From positions 3,308,001 through 3,372,000 of the forward strand of contig NZ_CP114904.1 in the NCBI RefSeq assembly GCF_027497215.1: 64,000 nt of DNA. The letters are read 5' to 3'. Shown piece by piece: positions 34,550-43,515 of the stretch (position 1 is its first letter; each line of letters opens with the position of its first letter). A program made the position numbers and the translations under genes. A model generated the notes under the pieces. That model had not been told where the DNA came from. It did not search any database and saw nothing but the letters and a program-made list of their open reading frames with translations. Source of the stretch: Micromonospora sp. WMMD812 (GTDB taxonomy: Bacteria; Actinomycetota; Actinomycetes; Mycobacteriales; Micromonosporaceae).

Positions 34550-36543
34550 TCGGCTGCCCTTCCCTCGACCTCAGCCGGGGCGGGTGACGGGCTCGACGCC
34601 GAGGGGGTCGGCTCGGTCCGGCGACCGTGCCGGTCCCGGTCCAGGACGAGCGGTGCGACGATTCCCGCGGCGAGGCCGACCACGAGCGGCCAGCGGCTCG
34701 TCTCGGACAGGAACGGCGCGGTCATCAGACACAGCGGCGCGATCAGGCAGAACACGGCCGCGGATCGGACGATGCCGTCGCTGGCGGGGTCGCGGACGGC
34801 CCGCAGGGCCACGAGACCGGCGGCCACGAGGAAGACGACCACGAGCAGGGGCACCGCGGGGCCGTAGCGCAGCCAGTCCTGGAGCAGTTCGTTGTGTACG
34901 TACACGCGGGTGGCGTCGGCGGCGGCCATCCCCGCCAGCTGGGGCGACTGTGGACCGACTCCGGTCCAGAAGTTCGCCCGTACGTAGTCCCACCCGAGGC
35001 GGAGGTCGCTGATGTGCCCGCTCGTCGACTCGGCCTGGTGCTTGGCGCTTTCCGGCGCGGGAGTGGGCGAGGGCGGCCGGGAGGTGGCCGCCGTGGACGG
35101 CCGCGCGGCCACGCCACCGGCGCTCGGACCGCCGGTCGCGCTCGGCCGCGCGCTCGGCGCGCCGGTCGCACTCGGCCTCCCGCTCGGGGCGGTTCCGCCG
35201 CCGGCGCTGGATCCGCTGCTCACGCTGGGCTTGGGGGTCGCGCTGGGCTTGGCGGTCGCGCTCGGCTTTCCGGTCGCGCCCGGTCCCCCGCCGGCGCTCG
35301 GCTTGCCGGTCGCGCCCGGTCCGCCGCCGGCGCTCGGGTTGCCCGTCGCGCTCGGCAGGCTGCTCGCGCTGGGCTTGTTGCTCGCGCTCGGCACGCTGCT
35401 CGGGCTGGGCTTGTTGCTCGGGCTCGGCTTGCTCGCGGTGGTGTCGCCGTTGCCCAGGTCGAAGCTGCCCACGCTGCGCAGCCCGAGGTCCGCGGCGAAG
35501 CCGGGGGCGGCCAGCACGATCACCGCCACCACGAGCGCCGCGACGGCGAGCTGTCGGGTCATGCGCCGCCACCGCCGCCAGGTGAGCACGAGAACGACGA
35601 CGAAGGCGGCGAAGGCCGCGAGCCACACGCTCCGGCGGAAGCTGATCAGGACGAGCAGGGGGGTGGTGGCGAGCACCGTCACGTGTCGCCAGTCCCAGCG
35701 CCAACCGTCGTGTCCGAGCAGCCCGATGAAGACCGCCGCCGCGATCGCGGGTAGCGCCGAGTCGTAGTAGACGAAGTAGGCGCTGAGTCGGTCGTCGGCG
35801 GTCTCGCCGAGGGGAATCGCGACGGCCGCCGCGACGAGCAGCGCGGCCAGCACCGCGCCGACCGTCATCCGCAGCGACCGCTGGTCGTCCCGCAACCACC
35901 GCAGGCTCATGCCGATCAGCAGGCCCAGGACCAGCAGGACGAAGGGGCGGGCGTTCTGGTTGACGGCGGAGAAGACCGACTGCCCGTGCAGCAGGCCGCT
36001 CCCGACGGAGACGACGACGAGCGCCACGGCCACGCCGAGCAGCAGCCCGCCGGTCGAGCGGAGGCGGAAGCCCTTCGGCGGCCACCAGCGCGCCGCGGCC
36101 GCGAGTGCCGCCGTCACCGCGAGCGGCAGCACCATCGGGGTCTTCCCAGGGCTGATGAACGCCTGGTAGCCCAACGTGGTCAGCTCACCGAAGCGCCCGT
36201 TGGGTTTGATCTCCTGCGCGACGACCGCCACGAGCACGATGCCCGTCACGGGGAGGCGGAGCACGAGCAACGGCAGCACGATCGCGAACACGACCCCGAG
36301 AGGCGACCGCAACGTCCAGGCGATGTACAGGGCGGAGAGCGCCGCGAACACCAACGACGCCAGGCCGATCGGCTGCCGGGCGGTGGCGGCGATCGGGTCG
36401 ACGACAGCGGATGCCCAGCCGGGAACCCGGGACAGACGAGGTGGGCGTTCCGCGTCGTTGTCGGGTCGGCCAGGGGGTTGTCGGGGAGGAAGGGTGTCCG
36501 CGCCGTCCGTGCCCGAATCCGTCAAAGTCCCTCTGGAACCCAT
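34546..36543 (-). CDS. O-antigen ligase/polymerase-like membrane protein with a long Ser/Pro/Gly-rich insertion
   Basis: 665 residues with about 12 helices. The pattern matches the Wzy/O-antigen-ligase superfamily: a large outer loop before the last helices with LRLGWDYVRANFWTGVGP and YVHNELLQDWLRYGP. These enzymes polymerise or transfer the finished repeat unit outside. The loop is extended by ~140 residues of low-complexity sequence (units such as PSATGKPSAGGGPGA), unusual for the family. ATG at 36543. It starts a two-gene operon with the GT4 gene, transcribed away from the beta-helix gene. Confidence 0.85.
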   Translation of the reverse strand: MGSRGTLTDSGTDGADTLPPRQPPGRPDNDAERPPRLSRVPGWASAVVDPIAATARQPIGLASLVFAALSALYIAWTLRSPLGVVFAIVLPLLVLRLPVTGIVLVAVVAQEIKPNGRFGELTTLGYQAFISPGKTPMVLPLAVTAALAAAARWWPPKGFRLRSTGGLLLGVAVALVVVSVGSGLLHGQSVFSAVNQNARPFVLLVLGLLIGMSLRWLRDDQRSLRMTVGAVLAALLVAAAVAIPLGETADDRLSAYFVYYDSALPAIAAAVFIGLLGHDGWRWDWRHVTVLATTPLLVLISFRRSVWLAAFAAFVVVLVLTWRRWRRMTRQLAVAALVVAVIVLAAPGFAADLGLRSVGSFDLGNGDTTASKPSPSNKPSPSSVPSASNKPSASSLPSATGNPSAGGGPGATGKPSAGGGPGATGKPSATAKPSATPKPSVSSGSSAGGGTAPSGRPSATGAPSARPSATGGPSAGGVAARPSTAATSRPPSPTPAPESAKHQAESTSGHISDLRLGWDYVRANFWTGVGPQSPQLAGMAAADATRVYVHNELLQDWLRYGPAVPLLVVVFLVAAGLVALRAVRDPASDGIVRSAAVFCLIAPLCLMTAPFLSETSRWPLVVGLAAGIVAPLVLDRDRHGRRTEPTPSASSPSPAPAEVEGRAAE

Positions 36544-36899
36544 CGCTGCCTTTGCCCCGGAACGGGTTCCGGTCGGCCCTCGCTGACACAGAACCCTGCT
36601 GACAACAACGCCGAGCCGGTTGCCGTGGCAGTCGCGGGACGACCACAGTTGGCGCGACCCTGTGACCAGAGCGGCCGTGCAATGTGGTCGTTCGAACATC
36701 ACGGCGGCGGCCGTCGCGGCACACAGTATCAGGCAGGGAGAGCGCCGGCGCCATCGGAAGCTGGCCCGCGAAGACCGTGGTGGGAAGGCGATCGAAGGAT
36801 CGCCCGGACCGTACGACGATGTCCGTCGGTTTCCACCGGATAGTGGAAATGGCGGCAGATCTCCGTACTCGCAGTCGATAGCGGCCACCCGGTAGGGTC
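36544..36899. promoter_or_regulatory. Divergent control region with two inverted repeats
   Basis: 356 bases without a gene between the ligase and the beta-helix protein. Two perfect 7-base inverted repeats are present: GGCGATC-GAAG-GATCGCC at 36787-36804 and TTTCCAC-N6-GTGGAAA at 36830-36849, the latter about 80 bases before the ATG at 36927. They look like operators or small hairpins. Confidence 0.45.
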
Positions 36900-36926
36900 A
36901 TGCCCGGATCGCCCCCGGAGCCGCAC

Positions 36927-38657
36927 ATGATCACCCGTCGCACCTTCCTCACCGCCAGCGGCGGCCTGGCCCTCGCCGGCGGGCTGCTCCTCGCGGGCGA
37001 CACCCCGCTCTCGGCGGGCGCCGTGCTGTTGCCGGCCCCGTCCGGGGGTGACGACACGGCCGCGCTCAACGCGGCCCTCCTCGCCGGTGCCGGCGGCCTG
37101 GTCCGGGGGCCGCGCGGCGCCCATTACCAGGTCAGCGCACCCCTCGTGGTGCACAGCGGCACGACCCTGATCATGTCGGGCTGCCGGGTCACCCTGGCGG
37201 CCGGCAGCGCCTGCAACCTGCTCGTCAACGCCGCGCTCGCCGGCGGTGGCCGAGACCGGGACATCAGCGTGGTCGGCGGCACCTGGGTGCGTGCGCACGG
37301 CGTCGGCGGGGCCGGCCCCAACCTGCACAGCCTGCGGTGGCGACGGGTGGACGGCCTGACGCTCAAGGGATTGGCGGTGGAGACCGCCAGCGACAAGTAC
37401 GCGATCTCCCTCGGCGACGTCACCGACACCACGGTCGCCCGGATCAGGTTCGCCACGCACTCCGACGGCGTGCACATCCAGGGGCCCGCCGCGCGTACCC
37501 GGATCTCCGGCATTCGCGGGACGACCGGGGACGACACCGTCGCCATCACCCCGCGCGACTGGCAGGCCTACGACGACGTCTGGGGGCCGGTGACCGACAC
37601 CGTCATCGAGGACGTCAGCGCGGCCTCGCTCGCGGCGCTGGTCAAGGTGCTCGGCGGTTCACCGGAGACGGCGGCGTTGCGGACCACCGTCCGGGGCGTC
37701 ACGGGCCTGGCCGGCAACAACGTCGTCTGGATCGGGGACGACACCGCCGACTGGCGCACCACCGGCGGCCGCGTCGACGAGCTGGTCGTGGAGCGGGTCG
37801 CGGCGACGACGCTCCCCGGGCGGGGCGGCGTGGTGCACGTCAACGGCTCGTCGGTGGGTCGGGTGCACGTCCGGGGGGTGCGGATCGAGGGTCCCGGCCG
37901 GGACCAGCCACCGGTACGCGTCGCACCGCTCAGACCCGCCACCATCGGCGCGCTCACCGTCGAGGACGTCGACGTCGAGCAACTCGGCCCCGTGCCTCTC
38001 GTGGCGGTGGGCCCGACGGCGACGATCCGACGGTTGCTGGTGGACCGGGTGACCGTCGCCGGCACGTCCGCCGGCACCACCGCCGGCGCGTCCGTCACCC
38101 AGGTCGCCGGGGTGGTGGACGACCTCACCGTCCGGGCGGTCAGCATGGCGGCCGCCGCCGACAGCCACCTGCTCGACCTGCCTCTGTGGGCGGCGGACGC
38201 CACGGTGCGGCGGGCGACCCTCGCCGAGCTGCGGATCGTCGGCGGCGGCCTGGTCACCGCCGTCGCGGGCACGCACACGCTGTCGCAGGTGGCGCTCGCC
38301 GAGACGCGGACCATCGGCATGGCCTGGCTGCTCGACCTCAACACCCGCACCGAGCTGCAGTTGTCGAACGTGAGCATGGAGGAGACCGTCGGCGGGGTGG
38401 TGAACGTGCGCGGCTCCGGCGCCGCGGTGATCCGCGGCTCCGGGTTACGGGCCGCGCCCGGCGCCCGGGGCGCGGCGGTCGCCGCCGGTGGTTCGCTCGT
38501 CTCGTACGCGCCGGAGCTGGCGGTCGACGTCAGCGCGCTCGTCCGCGCGGACGGCAGCCGGGCCACGAACACGAACGCCCGGCTGTCGTGCGGGACGGGG
38601 CCGGTGGTGTGTGCCGGGTTGACCTGGCAGCACGTGGAGACCGGCGCCACCTACTGA
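36927..38657 (+). CDS. Tat-exported right-handed beta-helix protein (GH28-like)
   Basis: A twin-arginine signal is clear (MITRRTFLTASGGLALAGG). The rest, ~530 residues, is made of beta-helix repeats rich in Val, Thr and Gly. SDGVHIQGP and TGDDTVAITPRD resemble the catalytic acids of GH28 polygalacturonases, so it may cut or remodel an extracellular polymer. Later conserved GH28 motifs (GHG, RIK) are not obvious, so activity is uncertain; a lyase or binding protein is also possible. ATG 36927 has GGAG at 6 bases. It sits alone inside the polysaccharide locus, facing the flippase gene. Confidence 0.8.
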   Translation: MITRRTFLTASGGLALAGGLLLAGDTPLSAGAVLLPAPSGGDDTAALNAALLAGAGGLVRGPRGAHYQVSAPLVVHSGTTLIMSGCRVTLAAGSACNLLVNAALAGGGRDRDISVVGGTWVRAHGVGGAGPNLHSLRWRRVDGLTLKGLAVETASDKYAISLGDVTDTTVARIRFATHSDGVHIQGPAARTRISGIRGTTGDDTVAITPRDWQAYDDVWGPVTDTVIEDVSAASLAALVKVLGGSPETAALRTTVRGVTGLAGNNVVWIGDDTADWRTTGGRVDELVVERVAATTLPGRGGVVHVNGSSVGRVHVRGVRIEGPGRDQPPVRVAPLRPATIGALTVEDVDVEQLGPVPLVAVGPTATIRRLLVDRVTVAGTSAGTTAGASVTQVAGVVDDLTVRAVSMAAAADSHLLDLPLWAADATVRRATLAELRIVGGGLVTAVAGTHTLSQVALAETRTIGMAWLLDLNTRTELQLSNVSMEETVGGVVNVRGSGAAVIRGSGLRAAPGARGAAVAAGGSLVSYAPELAVDVSALVRADGSRATNTNARLSCGTGPVVCAGLTWQHVETGATY

Positions 38658-38668
38658 CGTCGACGTCG

Positions 38669-40180
38669 TCACAGGGCCTTGCGGGACAGCACCCGCCTGA
38701 GGTCGGCCGTGGTGATCGCCCGCGAGAGCAGCACCGCCCCACCGAACAGGCCCGCGGCCGACACCGCCTCGACCTGCCACGGGAGGCGGACCAGCCACAA
38801 CACCAGGATCGTGGCGGCACCGGCGACGAGGACGCTCGCCATCTGCCGTACGGGCAGCCGTGCGGTCATCGTCCGGGCGGCCAGCAGGCACGTCGCGACG
38901 CCGATCACGAACTCCGTCCCCGCCGCGACCGCTGCCGCGCCGGTGGCGCCCCAGCGGGCGCAGGCCCAGAACTGCGCCGCGAGGTTGACCACCGCGACCG
39001 AGACGGTCAGCACCGCGATCGGCCGGACGACGCCCAGCGCGGAGCAGATCGTCGTGCCGACGTAGCCGAGGGTGACGCCGACGAAGGCGACCGCGAGGAG
39101 GATCAGGGGCGTGACCGCCGGGCCGAAGTCCTCGCCATAGAGGTAGGCGACGAGCGCGGGGGCGAGCGCGATCAGCAGGACCGCCGTACCCACGCCGATC
39201 ACGACGCCGGTGCGCGTCGCCAGGCTGAAGATCAGGTTTCGGCGGTGGGCGTCCATCGTCAGGCTCGTCGCGACGATCGGCAGGAGCGGCGCCACCAGCA
39301 TGGCCGGCCCGAGCTGGGCGACGTCGAGGAACTTGTAGGCGGCGGAGTAGTAGCCCACCTCGGCCGCGCCCTGGAGGTGGAACAGGATCACCGAGCCGAG
39401 CCGGTAGTAGGCCATGACCGCCAGCGAACTGATCGCCAGCGGCCAGCTCAGCGCGAAGATCCGGCCGGCCTCCGCGAAGGACGGCCGGCCCAGTGGCACC
39501 AGTCGCCGGTTGATCGCGACACCGACGCAGGTCTGCAGGGTGACGACGGCGACGAAGAACCAGGCGAGCAGGACGACGTCGCCGCCCGTACGCGCGATGA
39601 CGACGACCGCTATCAGCCAGAGGACGCCCTGGACGAGCGCGAGGACGGACGACACCTCGGGCCGGAAACGGGCGGTCGCCCCGGCGGTGAGGATGGCCGC
39701 CGCGGACAGCGGCGTGGCGATGGCGACGACACTGACCACGGGGCTGGACTCGCCGAACAGTCCGCCGGCCGCGGCGGCGAGCAGCCCGACGGTCGCGATC
39801 AGCGCCACCGACGTCCGGATGACCAGGCCGGTGCTCAGGATGCGGCCGGCAGCGGCCTTCTCCCGCGCGATCCGGGAACTCACCGTGATCGTCGTGCCCA
39901 TGTCGGCGACCTGCGCCGCGGCGGTGCCGAGGGTGAGTGCGAGCGCGAAGACGCCGTACCCCTCGGGGTTCAGGTAGCGGGCGAGCACGGAGGTGGTCGC
40001 CATGCCCACGACCAGGCCCAGCAGCCGGAGGCCGAAGGAGACGGCGGTGGCCGTGCTGAGCCCGCGGGCTGAGCGCGTGTGGTCCGCCGGCCCGGTGGCG
40101 TCGCTCTCCAGCGGCGCGGCGGTCGCCGGCGTGACGGCCCGGTCTTCCGGCTCGGTGGTGGTCTCCCCGGGCGAGGTCAC
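38669..40180 (-). CDS. Polysaccharide flippase (Wzx/MOP superfamily)
   Basis: 503 residues with about 14 helices. The N-terminal core (TATAVSFGLRLLGLVVGMAT, then ARYLNPEGYGVFALAL) is the polysaccharide_synt family signature. It should flip lipid-linked repeat units across the membrane. GTG at 40180 overlaps the stop of the upstream GT4 gene (GTGA) with GAGGAG just before. It is the last gene of the seven-gene minus-strand operon that begins at 47306. Confidence 0.9.
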   Translation of the reverse strand: MTSPGETTTEPEDRAVTPATAAPLESDATGPADHTRSARGLSTATAVSFGLRLLGLVVGMATTSVLARYLNPEGYGVFALALTLGTAAAQVADMGTTITVSSRIAREKAAAGRILSTGLVIRTSVALIATVGLLAAAAGGLFGESSPVVSVVAIATPLSAAAILTAGATARFRPEVSSVLALVQGVLWLIAVVVIARTGGDVVLLAWFFVAVVTLQTCVGVAINRRLVPLGRPSFAEAGRIFALSWPLAISSLAVMAYYRLGSVILFHLQGAAEVGYYSAAYKFLDVAQLGPAMLVAPLLPIVATSLTMDAHRRNLIFSLATRTGVVIGVGTAVLLIALAPALVAYLYGEDFGPAVTPLILLAVAFVGVTLGYVGTTICSALGVVRPIAVLTVSVAVVNLAAQFWACARWGATGAAAVAAGTEFVIGVATCLLAARTMTARLPVRQMASVLVAGAATILVLWLVRLPWQVEAVSAAGLFGGAVLLSRAITTADLRRVLSRKAL

Positions 40181-41247
40181 CGGCACTCCTCGAAAATCTG
40201 TTCGTACGCGTCGAGCCACTTCTGCCGGCCGTGCTGCTGCTCGACGTAGCCGACGCCAGCGCCCCGGAGTTCCAGGACCGTCGACACCTTCTCGGCCGTC
40301 AGGTCCGACGGCTCGTCGATCACCAGGCCACCGCAGTAGGGGATCAGCTCGGTCCCGGGATCCCCGCGGAACGCCACGACGGGCAGCCCGCAGGCGGCCG
40401 CCTCCAGCACCGCGGTCGGCGTGCCGTCGGTCTCCGCCCCGCAGTAGAGGTAGAGGTCGCTGGCCGCGAGGAGGTCCGGCACGTCCTCCCGGTGCCCGGT
40501 GAAATGCACGTCGGGATTGCCCGCGCCGAGCCGTTCCAGGCGCTCACGGTCGGGCCCGTCGCCGACGACGACGAGGGCGCTGCCGCTGGCCAGCGCGGCC
40601 GCGACGGCCCGGTCGTGGCGCTTGGCGGGGTGCAGCCGCGCGGCGAGGATCGCGACCCGGCGGTCCTGGAAGTGGCTCGGGAGCAGCCGACCGCGCAGCG
40701 CCGCCCGGGTCTCGGGCGACGGGGCGGTGAAGCGCCGGGTGTCGATCGCGTTGGGCACCACGACGAGCTTGTCCCGGCCGACCACCGGCGCCAGGTCGCT
40801 GGCCACGGTCGCGCTGACGCAGACCACCCGGGAGACGTGCTCGGCGGCGCGCACGTAGCCGGCGAGCAGCAGCCGACCGGCCGAGCCGCCCATCCACCGG
40901 CCGTGCTCGGTCCAGACCACGGGCGCGCGGCGCGACAGCGGCGCGGTCAGGGCGATCTGCTCCCGCTTGAACTGCAGGTAGTAGAGCGAGGAGTCGGTGA
41001 TGGTCCGCGTGCGGCGCCGTTCGATGGGCACCCGCAGCAGCCCGGTTGCCATCGTCCGGCGCGACCACTTCGGCCCGAGCCCGATCTCCGTCCGGCTGAG
41101 CCCCTGCTCCTCCCACCCGGGGCAGCGGCCGTAGAGGACGACGTCGTGGCCGCGGTCCCGCATTCCCCGGCCGAGCGCCACGGTGTGCGCCTCGGCGCCA
41201 CCGGCGGTCTCCGAGACCGAGACCATCGTGACGGTCATCGTGGACAA
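40177..41247 (-). CDS. GT4-family glycosyltransferase
   Basis: 356 residues, GT-B fold. Acceptor-side loop VSETAGGAEAHTVALGRGM; donor side ILAARLHPAKRHDRAV, LVVVGDGPDRERLERLG and GAETDGTPTAVLEAAACGLP with the E-x7-E-like signature. TTG at 41247 is taken because AGAGG lies 6 bases before it; ATG 41238 is the alternative. The stop overlaps the flippase start, and the upstream GT ends 13 bases before. Sugar unknown. Confidence 0.9.
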   Translation of the reverse strand: MSTMTVTMVSVSETAGGAEAHTVALGRGMRDRGHDVVLYGRCPGWEEQGLSRTEIGLGPKWSRRTMATGLLRVPIERRRTRTITDSSLYYLQFKREQIALTAPLSRRAPVVWTEHGRWMGGSAGRLLLAGYVRAAEHVSRVVCVSATVASDLAPVVGRDKLVVVPNAIDTRRFTAPSPETRAALRGRLLPSHFQDRRVAILAARLHPAKRHDRAVAAALASGSALVVVGDGPDRERLERLGAGNPDVHFTGHREDVPDLLAASDLYLYCGAETDGTPTAVLEAAACGLPVVAFRGDPGTELIPYCGGLVIDEPSDLTAEKVSTVLELRGAGVGYVEQQHGRQKWLDAYEQIFEECR

Positions 41248-41260
41248 TGCGGTCCTCTTC

Positions 41261-42343
41261 TCAGCGGGTGCGGGTCCGGCCGGTGGTCCGGCCCTGCTGC
41301 GCGACGGTGTACTCGTGCAGGAAGCGACTCGCCGCGTCCGCCGTGTCCACCGGCTTCGCGCCGAGTTCGTACGCGGCGACGATCGCGTCGCGGATCGCCT
41401 CGGCGCTGGTGTCCCGGGCGACGGCGGTCGCCGCCTCCCCCAGGCCGCCGCACGGGGCCACCGCGGTCGGCACGCCCAGCCGGGCCGCCACCGCGACGAC
41501 CCCGGACTGGCTGGCGATCTGGTACGGCGCGACGACGACGTCGGCGGCCGCGACCAGCGCGGTGAACTCGGCGACGTCCAGGTAGCGGTAGGCGGTGGTG
41601 ACGGCCGCCCCGATCTGGTCGATCAGCGCGTCCACCTGCCGGCCGGGGCCGAGGTCCTCCCCGACCACCGCGCCTCGCCAGCCGGGCAACCGCGCCACGG
41701 CCTGGACGAACAGCTCCGGGTTCTTGTCGGCCCGGACCTGACCGGGCAGCAGGGCGAGCGTGCCGCCGTCCGGCTTGAGCGCGGCACGCCAGCGCTCGAC
41801 GAGCGCCGGATCCGCGGGTGGCGTCCACTGCACGAGGGGGACCTGGGCGACGTTCCCGACGCCCCGGGCGACGAGGCGCTGCCGATCCGCGTCCGAGTAG
41901 ACCAGGACCCGGTCGGCGTCCTCGAGCGCACTGCGCAGCGCCCGGCCGCCCCCGGGGGCGTTCGACCGGACGAAGGTGTTGTGTGGGCTGGTCACCACCG
42001 CCGCGTGGCGGAGCCGGGCCACCGAGATCAGTTCCGGGGTGAGCGCGAACATGCCCTGGAGGTGGACGACGTCCTGCGAGCCGATCACCCGGCGCAGGTG
42101 GGGCAGGGTGCGCAGCAGGTAGCGCGCCGACGTCCGGGCCTGGCGGACGACCCGGTTGGGCGAGGCGCGGTGCCAGGTGACGCACCGGCACAGCGGCACC
42201 GAGGCGGGGGCGGCGTCGCAGTCGTCGGCGGTGTGCACGACCACGTCGACGCCGAGGTCCGTCAGGCCGGCGGCGACGTCGACGGTGTGGTTGAAGACGC
42301 CTCCCCGGCCGCCCGACTCGATGAGGTGGACCCGCCGGATCAC
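41261..42343 (-). CDS. GT4-family glycosyltransferase
   Basis: 360 residues. N-terminal VHLIESGGRGGVFNHTVDVA is the acceptor-side glycine loop; the donor half includes LALLPGQVRADKNPELFVQA and SQSGVVAVAARLGVPTAVAP. GTG at 42343 overlaps the upstream stop (GTGA). It is slightly divergent at the E-x7-E region, where Ser-Gly-Val replaces the usual Glu, so the catalytic glutamate is not obvious. It is part of the same operon. Confidence 0.85.
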   Translation of the reverse strand: MIRRVHLIESGGRGGVFNHTVDVAAGLTDLGVDVVVHTADDCDAAPASVPLCRCVTWHRASPNRVVRQARTSARYLLRTLPHLRRVIGSQDVVHLQGMFALTPELISVARLRHAAVVTSPHNTFVRSNAPGGGRALRSALEDADRVLVYSDADRQRLVARGVGNVAQVPLVQWTPPADPALVERWRAALKPDGGTLALLPGQVRADKNPELFVQAVARLPGWRGAVVGEDLGPGRQVDALIDQIGAAVTTAYRYLDVAEFTALVAAADVVVAPYQIASQSGVVAVAARLGVPTAVAPCGGLGEAATAVARDTSAEAIRDAIVAAYELGAKPVDTADAASRFLHEYTVAQQGRTTGRTRTR

Positions 42344-43494
42344 GACGTGGCCGTCCGCGCGGCGAGGGTCGAGATGGCGTCGACCAGCTCGCGGACCGTC
42401 TCGGGCCAGCCGAGCGCCGCGCAGCGCTGCCATCCCGCGCGCTCCCGGGCGTGCCGCGCCGGCGTGTCCCGCAGCCCGACGACGACCGCCTTCGCGAAGG
42501 AGTCCGGGTCGTCGGCCACCCAGTAGGCGTCGGCACCGCGTACGGCGGCGGGCAGGCCGTTCGCCGCGAACGTGCTCATGACCACGGAGCGGCCCCGCGA
42601 CATCGACTCGGTCAGCTTGAGCTGCGAGCCACCGCCGGTGGTGGCGGGGGCGACGGTCAGCGCGGCACCGGCGTAGACGTCCGCGACGTCGTCGAGCGTG
42701 CCGAGGACCTCCACCCCGGGCGCGGCGGCGAACTCCGGGCCCAGCGCCTCGCTGCGCCGGCCGGCGACCACCAGCCGGGCGGCGGGAAGCGCGGCCCGGA
42801 CCAGGGGCCAGACGTCCCGGACCAGCGTGCGCAGCGCCAGCACGTTCGGCTCGTAGTCGTAGGAGGCGAGCGCGAGGGCGTACCCGTCGGACGGCGAGGG
42901 ATCGTACGGCCAGACGTCGACCCCGTTGGGGGTGATGACGACGTCGCGGGCCCAGCCGCGCAGCACGTCCGCGTCCGGCGGGGAGAGCGCGACGCAGAGC
43001 GCGGCACGGGCGGCAACCCGGGGCTCCCAGAAGGCCGCCTTGGTCGCCTCGGCGCGCCGCGCCATCCGCTGCCAGCCGTGTGCCGAGGTCACCAGGGTCT
43101 GGAGGCGTCGACTCTCGATGTTGGCGAACTCGACGACCTGCGGCACCCGACGGGACGACGGGGGCGCCCACGCCGCCAGGTAGGAGTGGGACCAGTAGAC
43201 GGCGTCGGGTCGGAACTCGGCGCAGAGCGCGTCGAGGGCGTCAGCGATGGGCACCATGTAGTGCCCGCCCAGGTGGGGCCGGCCCGACGCCCGGGTGCGG
43301 ACGGCGGACGGCGCCGACCACGCCAGCGGGCGGGTCGCGACGGGGGCGTCCGGCTGACGGGTGCCGTGGTCGGGGAACGCGACCAACACCTCCGCGTGGC
43401 CGCTGAGCGCCTCGGCGACGCGGGCGGTGCGGAGGCGGCCGCCGTGCTGCGCCGGCCAGGGCGGTTCGACGCTGACGACCAGCACGCGCGTCAC
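42340..43494 (-). CDS. GT4-family glycosyltransferase
   Basis: 384 residues of GT-B type: PPWPAQHGGRLRTARVAEAL at the start, SLSPPDADV-like and VVITPNGVDVWPY in the middle, ARLVVAGRRSEALG and GGGSQLKLTESMSRGRSVVM in the donor half. The pattern is typical of polysaccharide 'sugar transferase, PEP-CTERM/EpsH-like' GT4 enzymes. GTG start without a clear ribosome site, 21 bases after the preceding gene. Confidence 0.88.
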   Translation of the reverse strand: MTRVLVVSVEPPWPAQHGGRLRTARVAEALSGHAEVLVAFPDHGTRQPDAPVATRPLAWSAPSAVRTRASGRPHLGGHYMVPIADALDALCAEFRPDAVYWSHSYLAAWAPPSSRRVPQVVEFANIESRRLQTLVTSAHGWQRMARRAEATKAAFWEPRVAARAALCVALSPPDADVLRGWARDVVITPNGVDVWPYDPSPSDGYALALASYDYEPNVLALRTLVRDVWPLVRAALPAARLVVAGRRSEALGPEFAAAPGVEVLGTLDDVADVYAGAALTVAPATTGGGSQLKLTESMSRGRSVVMSTFAANGLPAAVRGADAYWVADDPDSFAKAVVVGLRDTPARHARERAGWQRCAALGWPETVRELVDAISTLAARTATS

Positions 43495-43515
43495 GACCGG
43501 GCCGCCCGGGAGGAG

